Below, piece after piece: positions 7,670 through 14,261 of a stretch of 15,711 bases of DNA. The stretch is from assembly GCA_039796915.1 (NCBI GenBank), contig JBDKIU010000040.1, positions 1 to 15,711 of the forward strand, given 5' to 3'. The position numbers were made by a program, and so were the translations under genes. This DNA is from REEB481 sp039796915. GTDB lineage: Bacteria > Bacteroidota > Bacteroidia > NS11-12g > UBA955. Position 1 is the stretch's first letter. The number at the start of each line of letters is the position of its first letter. The notes under the pieces were generated by a model. The model was not told where the DNA came from. It did not search any database and was given only the letters and a program-made list of their open reading frames with translations.

Positions 7670-8119
7670 TCAGAGGTCTAATTTCAGTTCTTTGGGTTGC
7701 TGGGCAACGTGAGGATGCTCAGTTCCTGTGTAAACGTACAGGTTCGTGAACAACCGACGTCCCAAACGATTTTTCGGCAACATACCTTTTACCGCATGTT
7801 CGATGAGGCGTTCCGGATGTCGGTTCAAGATTTCCTGAGCAGTACGGGAACGCTGTCCACCCGGAAAGCCGGTGTGGCGCAGGTAGGTGCGGTTGGCAAC
7901 CTTGTTGGCAGTCATGACAACCTTGTCGGCATTCAGCACAATCACATTGTCGCCACAATCCGTATGCGGGGTATATCCCGGTTTGTGCTTGCCGCGGATA
8001 ATCAACGCGATGCGCGATGACAAGCGTCCAAGTACCTGGCCTTCAGCGTCTACGACATACCATTTTTTGTCGCGGGTTTCGCTGTTGAGCATCCTGCTTT
8101 TATAACTCAGCGTGTTCAC
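7670..8119 (-). CDS. rplM: 50S ribosomal protein L13 (GTG start)
   Basis: The product is 149 residues from a GTG at 8119. The N-terminus then reads (M)NTLSYKS, matching the MDTLSYKT start I recall for Bacteroidota L13. An in-frame ATG at 8179 would add 20 residues not found in the family. It also lies upstream of the -7 box at 8150-8157, so it would not be in the transcript. Typical L13 motifs are KKWYVVDAEGQVLGRLSS, HTDCGDNVIVLNADKVV, HTGFPGG, and AVKGMLPKNRLGRRL followed by LYVY. L13 is an early-assembly protein of the large subunit. This is the first gene of the rplM-rpsI-rpsB-tsf operon. Confidence 0.96.
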   Translation of the reverse strand: MNTLSYKSRMLNSETRDKKWYVVDAEGQVLGRLSSRIALIIRGKHKPGYTPHTDCGDNVIVLNADKVVMTANKVANRTYLRHTGFPGGQRSRTAQEILNRHPERLIEHAVKGMLPKNRLGRRLFTNLYVYTGTEHPHVAQQPKELKLDL

Positions 8120-8149
8120 GGTATATAAGTTGTGTAAAAATTGGGACGG

Positions 8150-8180
8150 CAAAAATAGACATTTTGTTTTGCTTAGCAAA
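8150..8180 (-). promoter_or_regulatory. Full Bacteroidota-type promoter of the ribosomal operon
   Basis: On the minus strand TTTG (8180-8177) is followed by 19 nt and then TATTTTTG (8157-8150). Both elements match the TTTG / TAnnTTTG consensus and the spacing lies in the usual 17-23 range. The 3' end of the box is 30 nt upstream of the GTG of rplM, giving a leader of roughly 25 nt. Confidence 0.82.
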
Positions 8181-8212
8181 TAGCACTATCGAAGATTTTT
8201 TGCTTTAGAATG

Positions 8213-8225
8213 GCCAGGGCCTGGC
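8213..8225. other. Small perfect inverted repeat upstream of the ribosomal promoter
   Basis: GCCAG-GGC-CTGGC lies about 33 bp upstream of the -33 box of the rplM promoter and downstream of the 8251-8277 terminator. It could be an operator-like half-site pair, or simply chance. There is no other content in 8181-8250 that I can name. Confidence 0.25.
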
Positions 8226-8247
8226 TTGTTTAGATCCCAGACCGTAC

Positions 8248-8277
8248 AAAAAAAGCCACAGTTGGGTTGTGGCTTTT
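8248..8277 (-). terminator. Rho-independent terminator of the DUF4468-like gene
   Basis: AAAAGCCACA / TGTGGCTTTT form a perfect 10-bp stem around a 7-nt loop. The plus-strand A run continues to 8248, giving a run of seven Us on the minus-strand transcript. It lies 39 nt past the stop at 8317 and upstream of the rplM promoter, so it insulates the ribosomal operon. Confidence 0.87.
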
Positions 8278-8316
8278 GGTGTTTTGAATCAGGTTAAAAT
8301 CAGGCTAAGTGGTTGA

Positions 8317-9018
8317 TTACCAATCGTCTTCGTCGTCTGGCTTCCATTTTTCCTTCAGTGCTTTGGAGCATTGTGCCACGGTTTGTTTCACTTCCATATC
8401 CATACCCATCAGGTACAGATCATTGGCACGGGTATAGGTTTTGGCCTGCCGGTAATATTCGGCGTACGTGCGCGAAACACCTCCGGCGGCACCCTGCACA
8501 TCTCTGATATGTACAAAGTTGCTGAATTCGTATTTGTACCTGTTGTCCTGGAAACGCAAAATCATCTTGTATTCTACAAATCCTTCTTTGATGACCACAT
8601 TGATTTGCGGTTTGGTTACCAGTGGAACTTTAATCAGGAGGGTAAGTTTGTTCCCGGGCTTGGCTTCCTGTGTCATCTCCTTCAGGCCTTTTTCGCCGAA
8701 ACGGTTTTTCAGGTAACGCAGGGCACGGATGTAGAGGCTGTCTGCAGAGCATTCATTGCAATTTGGGTCTTCAACCACACCGCTGTAATAAATCAGCTCC
8801 CTCAAACTGTCATAGGGCGCCTGAAAACGCTCGTGTTTTTCGAAACGCATGGGTCCGGCAACATCCGAAGAGCCGCTGCCATCGTCATAACCGGAGGCCA
8901 TAGAATCAACTACAGTGGTGTCACTGTAAAAGTCAGAGTATTCACCTCCATCATCCTGTGCACATAAGGAGTTCACTCCGAGGATGCATGAAAAGGTTAA
9001 CATTAAGAAATGCCTCAT
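8317..9018 (-). CDS. Exported DUF4468-like protein of unknown function
   Basis: The product is 233 residues from the ATG at 9018, which gives a signal peptide (MRHFLMLTFSCILGVNSLCA). An in-frame ATG at 9069 would put 17 extra, partly basic residues in front. After the signal comes an acidic Asp/Ser/Gly-rich stretch (about residues 21-55). A folded domain follows with LIYYSGVVE, SLYIRALRYLKNRFGEK and a later VEYKMILRFQDNRYKYEFSNF. This order (YSGVVE, then a helix with L-Y-x-R-A, then K/Q-D-x-R-Y-x-Y-E) resembles DUF4468 proteins of Bacteroidota. I assign it by motif only. The C-terminus is acidic (KPDDEDDW). It is probably periplasmic or surface-exposed. It is transcribed alone, divergent from the M1 gene, with its own terminator. 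Confidence 0.8.
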   Translation of the reverse strand: MRHFLMLTFSCILGVNSLCAQDDGGEYSDFYSDTTVVDSMASGYDDGSGSSDVAGPMRFEKHERFQAPYDSLRELIYYSGVVEDPNCNECSADSLYIRALRYLKNRFGEKGLKEMTQEAKPGNKLTLLIKVPLVTKPQINVVIKEGFVEYKMILRFQDNRYKYEFSNFVHIRDVQGAAGGVSRTYAEYYRQAKTYTRANDLYLMGMDMEVKQTVAQCSKALKEKWKPDDEDDW

Positions 9019-9131
9019 GCCGATGTTCGTTTTAGGTAGCAAATGTCCTCGTTTCAAAAACGTTGCCAATTTTAGTTAGGTATTGGAAACCGCGAAGATA
9101 TACGCAGATCGCATCGAATGAACAACCTTGC

Positions 9132-9139
9132 TTAATTTG
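9132..9139 (+). promoter_or_regulatory. Possible -7 box (TTAATTTG) of the M1 aminopeptidase gene
   Basis: TTAATTTG differs at one fixed base from TAnnTTTG and ends 8 nt before the ATG at 9148, the same close spacing as at the exact boxes at 3051 and 3877. No -33 element stands out in the 129-bp divergent region 9019-9147. Confidence 0.4.
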
Positions 9140-9147
9140 CGGCGCAC

Positions 9148-11019
9148 ATGTCCAGATTCCCATACATCATTGTATCTGTAGCAGGTTTTTTCCTTTATTC
9201 CTGCGCTTCCAAATCTTTGGCGCCGAAACCGCCTGTAGTGCCGCTGCAAACAGACCATTCTTTTGGGAATGCCGATCAAATTCGAACGACCCATCTGCAT
9301 CTGGACCTGAAGGTTGATTTTTCAAAGAAAAACCTGAGTGGTACGGCCACCCATGAATTGACAAGAATGGGTCAGGACAGTACGTTGATTTTTGACACCA
9401 AAGGACTGGCTATTGATGCCGTTTGGCTGGATGGTGGCGTTAAAGCCAATTACCAGCTCGGTGCAACCGATTCGCTGTTTGGCACCCCGCTGCTGATCTC
9501 GTTGAAGCCCGGAACGCGCAGCGTGACGGTTCAATACCATACAGACTCCGCTGCGGAGGCTTTGCAATGGCTCAATCCCATGCAAACACACGACCGTCGC
9601 CATCCATTCCTGTTTACCCAGTCGCAGGCAATTTTAGCACGCACATGGATTCCATTGATGGACAGACCAGATGTACGATTCACGTACAGTGCACGCATTT
9701 CATGTCCAAAATCGCTGTTGGCCCTGATGAGCGCATCTAATCCACAGCAGCGCAACGACAGCGGCATATATCATTTTCAAATGCCACAACCCGTGTCATC
9801 CTACCTCATGGCTTTAGCTGTGGGTGATCTTTCCTTTAAGGCGCTGGACAGCCTGAGTGGTGTTTATGCCGAACCAAACTATTTAGATTCGGTAGCCTGG
9901 GAGTTGGCCGACATGCCGGCAATGATTCAAAAAGCCACCGCACTTTATGGCGCTTACCCTTGGGGCCGTTACGATGTTCTGGTGCTGCCACCCAGTTTTC
10001 CATTTGGCGGCATGGAAAATCCGAGGCTTACTTTCGCTACGCCCACCATCATTGCCGGCGACCGTTCGCTGACCAGTCTGGTGGCGCATGAGCTGGCGCA
10101 CAGCTGGAGTGGAAACCTGGTAACCAATGCTACCTGGAATGATTTCTGGCTGAATGAAGGTTTTACGGTCTATTTCGAAAACAGAATTGTGGAGGCTGTT
10201 TATGGAAAAGACTTTGCCGAAATGTGTGCCGAGCTGGAGGTTGGTGAACTGGAACGAACGGTGCAGCGCATGATGAAGGATGCTCCCAACGATACCAAGC
10301 TGGCCCTCAACCTGAAAGGGCGTAATCCCGATGATGGTCTGACAGACATTGCCTACATCAAAGGATTCCTGTTTCTGAAACACATGGAACGGTTGGTCGG
10401 ACGGTCACGCTGGGATGTGTTCCTGAAAGCGTATTTCCAATCATTCTCCTTTAAAACCATCAATACAGAAGCATTTAAAGCATACCTCAATGACCACCTT
10501 TTTGCAACTGCGGAAGAGGCTGTGAAGGCAAAGCTCAACGATTGGCTCTATGGTCTGGGTCTTCCTGAAGATGCGCCAAAACCATCTTCTGTAAAGCTGA
10601 AAGTTGCTGCCGAAGCCGCGGCAAAATACAGCGCCACCAGAAAGGCAGACCCTTTGATGGTTCAGGGTTGGGTAACGCAGCAGTACCAGCACTTTTTGAG
10701 AAATATGCCTCAGGACATTTCCGCTCAGGACCTGGAAGCACTGGATCAGGTTATTGGCTTCAGCAAAAGTGGAAATGCAGAGGTTTTGTGTGACTGGTTC
10801 ACGTTGTCTGTGAAGGCTTGGTATCAACCGGCATTTGTTCCTATGGAATCTTTTTTGGTGCGTGTGGGTCGCAGGAAGTTCCTTAAACCGGTGTACGATG
10901 CTTTGAGCGCAACGCCACAAGGTTTGGAACTGGGCCGCTCCATCTTCAAACGGGCAAAACCCGGTTATCATTCTGTTTCGGCGGCAAGCATTGCCGAAAT
11001 CCTCCGTGTGCAGCCATGA
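9148..11019 (+). CDS. M1 family aminopeptidase (leukotriene-A4-hydrolase type), predicted lipoprotein
   Basis: The product is 623 residues. The N-terminus is a lipoprotein signal (FFLYSC, lipidated Cys at 19), so it should be anchored in the envelope. The exopeptidase motif GGMEN is at 287-291. The zinc motif HELAH is at 314-318 with the third ligand E337 in FWLNEG, the standard HExxH-x18-E. The proposed catalytic Tyr is Y403 in DIAYIKGF. HSWSGNLVTNATW and GGMENPRLTFATPT are closest to the leukotriene-A4-hydrolase / aminopeptidase B branch, and the helical C-terminal part (about 480-620) fits that branch's C-terminal domain. It should remove N-terminal amino acids from peptides; lipid hydrolase activity is not implied. 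Its stop overlaps the start of the PLP enzyme gene, so the two are translationally coupled. Confidence 0.95.
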   Translation: MSRFPYIIVSVAGFFLYSCASKSLAPKPPVVPLQTDHSFGNADQIRTTHLHLDLKVDFSKKNLSGTATHELTRMGQDSTLIFDTKGLAIDAVWLDGGVKANYQLGATDSLFGTPLLISLKPGTRSVTVQYHTDSAAEALQWLNPMQTHDRRHPFLFTQSQAILARTWIPLMDRPDVRFTYSARISCPKSLLALMSASNPQQRNDSGIYHFQMPQPVSSYLMALAVGDLSFKALDSLSGVYAEPNYLDSVAWELADMPAMIQKATALYGAYPWGRYDVLVLPPSFPFGGMENPRLTFATPTIIAGDRSLTSLVAHELAHSWSGNLVTNATWNDFWLNEGFTVYFENRIVEAVYGKDFAEMCAELEVGELERTVQRMMKDAPNDTKLALNLKGRNPDDGLTDIAYIKGFLFLKHMERLVGRSRWDVFLKAYFQSFSFKTINTEAFKAYLNDHLFATAEEAVKAKLNDWLYGLGLPEDAPKPSSVKLKVAAEAAAKYSATRKADPLMVQGWVTQQYQHFLRNMPQDISAQDLEALDQVIGFSKSGNAEVLCDWFTLSVKAWYQPAFVPMESFLVRVGRRKFLKPVYDALSATPQGLELGRSIFKRAKPGYHSVSAASIAEILRVQP

Positions 11020-11894
11020 TGCTGCCTCATACGGATCGGTCTGTTTTGCAGGAAGTCGTGCTTGACTCAGACTGCCGTGTGTGGATCAAACGCGATGATT
11101 TGATTCATCCGTTTATCTCGGGGAATAAGTGGCGAAAACTGCGGCTATATCTGGAACTGGCTCAGGCACGCGGGGTGCAGCACATCATCACTGCAGGCGG
11201 GCCTTTCAGCAACCATATTCTGGCTGTTTCTTATGCCTGCGCAGTGATGGGCTTGCGCTGTACGGCCCTGGTTCTCGGCAGACAACAACCCAACAATCAT
11301 TATCGTATGCTGGCTGCGCGTTGGGGTTTGCAAACAGTGTATCTGAATCATCAGGAGTTTGCCGACCGCCAGCACTGGGTAAAAACGCACCATCCTGGTA
11401 AGGAGGTAATGTTTATTGAAGTTGGCGGCGCAGGCGATCCCGGAGCTGCCGGATGCGCAGAAATATGGGATGAGTTTCCCTTTCAACCCGATGTGCTGGT
11501 TTTGGCAACGGCAACGGGAACAACCATGCAGGGCTTGCTTGCCGGCAGAGACAAACGCAACCTTCACACCCACATTATTGGCATTCCGGTACTGTTCAAT
11601 GCGGCGGAACAATTGGCTGCGCTTGAAGCCAAAGGATATCAGAACTGTACATTAAAAACTGGTTTTGAATGTGGTGGCTTTGCCAGGGTTGATGTGCAGC
11701 TGATGAAGTTCATCGAAGCACAAATTCAGCGCACCAACATCTTATTTGACCCGGTGTACACCGGAAAGGCCTGGTTGGGCCTGCACTGTTTGCTGGAGCG
11801 CGGCAGCATTGCGCCGGATGCGAAGATTGTTTTTCTGCATACTGGTGGAAGCTTAGGCTTATTCAGCGAGCGTTATCTGGATTTTTTCCGCTGA
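11016..11894 (+). CDS. PLP-dependent enzyme of the ACC deaminase / D-cysteine desulfhydrase family
   Basis: The product is 292 residues, slightly short for the family (about 300-340). The PLP Lys is expected at K38 in SGNKWRKL. The family's substrate-carboxylate loop appears as GGPFSNH (61-67, Ser65). The C-terminal signature HTGGSLGLF matches the HTGGxxGLF of this fold-type II group. Members deaminate 1-aminocyclopropane-1-carboxylate or desulfurate D-cysteine to pyruvate. Which of these applies, if either, cannot be decided here. It is cytoplasmic. ATG at 11016 overlaps the stop of the M1 peptidase, so products of peptide breakdown may feed it (inference). Its 3' end overlaps the convergent DUF1573 gene by 22 bp. 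Confidence 0.88.
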   Translation: MMLPHTDRSVLQEVVLDSDCRVWIKRDDLIHPFISGNKWRKLRLYLELAQARGVQHIITAGGPFSNHILAVSYACAVMGLRCTALVLGRQQPNNHYRMLAARWGLQTVYLNHQEFADRQHWVKTHHPGKEVMFIEVGGAGDPGAAGCAEIWDEFPFQPDVLVLATATGTTMQGLLAGRDKRNLHTHIIGIPVLFNAAEQLAALEAKGYQNCTLKTGFECGGFARVDVQLMKFIEAQIQRTNILFDPVYTGKAWLGLHCLLERGSIAPDAKIVFLHTGGSLGLFSERYLDFFR

Positions 11895-12355
11895 CGCCGG
11901 CGCGGTAACGTTTCCTTTGCCTGTTCTGGAACAATGACCGGTGTTTCTATTCTGGGATGTACGAATCCTGTAATACTGAGCTGCGTTTCCGCATTGGGGT
12001 TATCGTCTAGTGGGTTGGTGCTGTGGAACAACACATGCGCCGTGCGCAGAAAAAACCCTGGTCTTCCTTCGCTGAAATAGCGCAGGCTCAGGGTATATGA
12101 TTTCCCCGGAAACAGGGTGTCTTTGGGATAATCGGCAACTGTACAGCCGCAACCGGGCCATACCTGATGGATCAGCACAGGCATGCGGTCACATACTTCA
12201 AAATGAAAAACAGCCTCTGAAATAACGCCTTCTTCCAAAGTATCCATTTCAAATACGCGCTCTTTAAAGCAGAGCAGGCGCGCTTTTGAGGTATCCTGTG
12301 CACCGAGCGAAAAGGCGCAGATACAACATAGGGTTAACAAAAACCAACGCATCAT
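11873..12355 (-). CDS. Exported DUF1573 protein, most divergent of three paralogues
   Basis: The product is 160 residues from ATG 12355 (a second ATG follows at once at 12352). An in-frame ATG at 12466 would read through the neighbouring gene's end and is rejected. The signal peptide is MMRWFLLTLCCICAFSLGAQ. The DUF1573 Ig-like/ASH-like core follows: FEMDTLEEGVISEAVFHF, then PGCGC (C69 and C71), then YPKDTLFPGKSYTLSLRY and GRPGFF. The spacing matches the two neighbouring paralogues, but the sequence is clearly further away. The C-terminus is a basic tail (PRRRQRKKSR). Its ATG lies 13 nt from the terminator of the upstream paralogue, with TTTATTTG (one mismatch to TAnnTTTG) 5 nt before the ATG. 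Probably periplasmic or surface-located; no function known. Confidence 0.85.
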   Translation of the reverse strand: MMRWFLLTLCCICAFSLGAQDTSKARLLCFKERVFEMDTLEEGVISEAVFHFEVCDRMPVLIHQVWPGCGCTVADYPKDTLFPGKSYTLSLRYFSEGRPGFFLRTAHVLFHSTNPLDDNPNAETQLSITGFVHPRIETPVIVPEQAKETLPRRRQRKKSR

Positions 12356-12368
12356 GAGTGCAAATAAA

Positions 12369-12395
12369 ACAGGCCTTCCGAAGGGGAAGGCCTGT
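12369..12395 (-). terminator. Terminator after the second DUF1573 gene
   Basis: ACAGGCCTTCC / GGAAGGCCTGT form a perfect 11-bp stem around a 5-nt loop (GAAGG). On the minus strand it is followed by TTTTATTTG. It lies 21 nt past the stop of the gene at 12417-12836 and ends 13 nt before the ATG of the next DUF1573 gene, so the U-tract merges with a possible -7 box for that gene. Confidence 0.85.
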
Positions 12396-12416
12396 ATGCT
12401 GACTTTTTTTGAATGC

Positions 12417-12836
12417 TCAGTTAACGATAACCGGTGATTTTGGTTTTTCGGGTTTTTGAACCACATTTCCGGTGATGGTCAACGTGTAGTTACCGGCATC
12501 AGAATAAACGCTGATGGTTTTGTGGAAGGAACCGGGACGGCCGGCGCTGTTGTATTGGGCAGTGATGACTGCATTCTGGCCGGGTGCGATAGGTTCGCGG
12601 GGCCATTTTGGCGTGGTGCAGCCGCAGGATGCCTGAACGTTGGAAAGTACGATGGGCGCCTGACCTGTGTTGGTGAATTTGAAGTCGTAGGTTGCCATGG
12701 TTCCTTCGTAAACTGTTCCAAAATCATGGGAAATGGTTTCGAACTTAAGAACCTGATTGGCAGGTGTAGTTTCGGTTTGTGCGAAGGTGCAGGATCCGAA
12801 ACCCACAAGGGCAATGGTGAGAAGGATATTTTTCAT
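12417..12836 (-). CDS. Exported DUF1573 protein
   Basis: The product is 139 residues: a signal peptide (MKNILLTIALVGFGSCTFAQ, best read as a type I signal with cleavage after FA) and one DUF1573 domain. The domain begins LKFETISHDFGTVYEG, carries ASCGCTTPKWPREPIAPGQN (C71 and C73) and continues with YNSAGRPGSFHKTISVYSDAG. DUF1573 is an Ig-like beta domain, abundant in Bacteroidota, with no agreed function. The CxC could bind metal or be redox-active; neither is shown. A lipoprotein reading using Cys16 is weak because the preceding residues do not form a good lipobox. The gene starts 26 nt after the paralogue at 12863 and probably shares its transcript, ending at 12369. Confidence 0.9.
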   Translation of the reverse strand: MKNILLTIALVGFGSCTFAQTETTPANQVLKFETISHDFGTVYEGTMATYDFKFTNTGQAPIVLSNVQASCGCTTPKWPREPIAPGQNAVITAQYNSAGRPGSFHKTISVYSDAGNYTLTITGNVVQKPEKPKSPVIVN

Positions 12837-12862
12837 TGGTTGGTTGTTGATGCTTGGGTGGA

Positions 12863-13372
12863 TTAACGAAGTTGTCCGTTGGTATTGGGTGTATCGCTGC
12901 CGTTGTTCTGAACGGTTCCTTTGATTTTGAGTTCTACCGTTTTGCCGTTGTAGGTTACAAAAATGGTTTTCTCAAAATACCCGGGTCTTCCGGCAGTGTT
13001 GTAGATGGCTTTGATTTCAGAATTCTGACCCGGAGCAATGGGTTCGCGGGGCCATTCAGGAGTGGTACAACCGCAAGATGCATGCACATCGGTAAGCACC
13101 ACAGCTTCAGTACCGTTGTTGCTGAACTTGAAAGAAACAGCGGCCTGAGGTCCCATCGTCAGGGTTCCAAAATCGTGTTCCATTTTTTCAAAAGCGATGC
13201 TTGCACCGTTCACAAGGGCCGGTTTCGGCTTATTCGCTGCCGGAGCTGCCTTGGTATTAGGTTTGGCGGCAGGCTTCGGATTTGCCTTTGGCGCCGGTTT
13301 TCCTGGTGATTGAGCAAAAGCTGCACCGGTAGCAATGATGCCCGCGGCCACGATAGTCAGGATTTTTTTCAT
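12863..13372 (-). CDS. Exported DUF1573 protein with Pro/Ala/Lys-rich linker
   Basis: The product is 169 residues: signal peptide MKKILTIVAAGIIATGAAFA, then a low-complexity Pro/Ala/Lys/Asn linker (about 21-52), then a DUF1573 domain. The domain holds MEHDFGTLTMGPQAAVSF, ASCGCTTPEWPREPIAPGQN (C100, C102) and YNTAGRPGYFEKTIFVTYNG. The core closely matches the next gene (12417-12836), including DNA-level identity at the PREPIAP segment, so the two look like a tandem duplication. The linker would hold the domain away from the membrane or wall. It is divergent from rsmA across 70 bp. On the minus strand TTTCTTTG (one mismatch to TAnnTTTG) lies 22 nt before the ATG and may be its promoter. Confidence 0.9.
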   Translation of the reverse strand: MKKILTIVAAGIIATGAAFAQSPGKPAPKANPKPAAKPNTKAAPAANKPKPALVNGASIAFEKMEHDFGTLTMGPQAAVSFKFSNNGTEAVVLTDVHASCGCTTPEWPREPIAPGQNSEIKAIYNTAGRPGYFEKTIFVTYNGKTVELKIKGTVQNNGSDTPNTNGQLR

Positions 13373-13442
13373 AGGTCTAAGCGTATTTTTGGCTCAAAGA
13401 AATACAATTTCCATACCAAAACAACACCTTTGCCCCGTAGTC

Positions 13443-14210
13443 ATGGTGAACAGCGTCAAACCCAAGAAACACCTGGGTCAGCATTTTCTGAATTCGGAAG
13501 CCATTGCGGCCTCCATTGCTGCGCTTGTGCCCGCATCCTGCAGTCCTGTAATTGAAATTGGGCCCGGAACGGGCATGCTTACAAAATATCTTGCCCCGCG
13601 TTTTCACGGTACGTTATGTTGCATTGAACTGGACAGTGAATCTGTAGCCTGGCTGAACAACGTACCGTACAAAGACTCCTTTCTCCTGCTTGAGGCAGAT
13701 TTACTGCAGGCCAACCTCAGCGCCATCCTGGGTTCTTCAGGGAAGGCGGCCGTGATTGGAAATTATCCGTACAACATCAGCAGCCAGATTGTGTTCAAAG
13801 TATTGGAACACCGCAATGAAATCCAATGGTTTGGCGGCATGTTCCAAAGAGAAGTGGCTCGACGACTCTGTTCTGAACCAGGTTCAAAAGAATATGGGAT
13901 ACTGTCTGTGCTGCTTCAGGCGTATTATCAAACGCAATACAACTTTACCGTTCAGGAAGGGTCATTTACGCCACCGCCCAAAGTGAAATCCGGGGTAATC
14001 AGTTGTGTCAGAAAAGAAGAAGATGTGCCCGAGTGCGGCTGGAATGCGTTGCGAACCGTGGTAAAAGCAGCATTCAACCAGCGAAGGAAAACACTTTCCA
14101 ATGCGCTTAAAGGTGTTCCGGTAAAGGTTCCGGAAGCGCTGGGCAAGCAACGTGCCGAGCAGCTGCATTGGAAGGATTTCGCCCGTTTGGCTATGCAATT
14201 GGAACCCTGA
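13443..14210 (+). CDS. rsmA: 16S rRNA (adenine-N6,N6)-dimethyltransferase RsmA (KsgA)
   Basis: The product is 255 residues from ATG 13443 (MVNSVKPKKHLGQHFL). An in-frame ATG at 13335 would add 36 residues across the promoter region and is rejected. It dimethylates the two adjacent adenines of the helix-45 loop in 16S rRNA, late in 30S assembly. Motifs: KKHLGQHFL at the start, VIEIGPGTGMLTKYL (SAM motif I), EADLLQ, and GNYPYNISSQIVFKVLE (catalytic NxPY, here NYPY). The C-terminal helical part has FNQRRKTLSNAL, typical of the family. CACCTTTG (one mismatch to TAnnTTTG) ends 10 nt before the start. It splits the DUF1573 group, lying between the divergent triplet and the DUF1573/VWA gene. Confidence 0.97.
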   Translation: MVNSVKPKKHLGQHFLNSEAIAASIAALVPASCSPVIEIGPGTGMLTKYLAPRFHGTLCCIELDSESVAWLNNVPYKDSFLLLEADLLQANLSAILGSSGKAAVIGNYPYNISSQIVFKVLEHRNEIQWFGGMFQREVARRLCSEPGSKEYGILSVLLQAYYQTQYNFTVQEGSFTPPPKVKSGVISCVRKEEDVPECGWNALRTVVKAAFNQRRKTLSNALKGVPVKVPEALGKQRAEQLHWKDFARLAMQLEP

Positions 14211-14261
14211 ATCTTCCGTTGAGCATGTATCGGCCTGGTTTTTGAACGAACGTAAAAAGTA

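Noticed and set aside
8120..8179. N-terminal extension of L13 from ATG 8179
   Set aside because: The promoter -7 box lies inside it and the family start corresponds to the GTG at 8119.
8371..8967. Plus-strand 198-codon frame
   Set aside because: Antisense to the DUF4468-like gene, which has a signal peptide and its own terminator.
12789..12836. Lipoprotein reading of the second DUF1573 protein (Cys16)
   Set aside because: The residues before Cys16 (Phe-Gly-Ser) are a poor lipobox and a good type I cleavage site follows four residues later.
12456..12866. Plus-strand 136-codon, Gly/Val-rich frame
   Set aside because: Antisense to a DUF1573 gene with clear family motifs.
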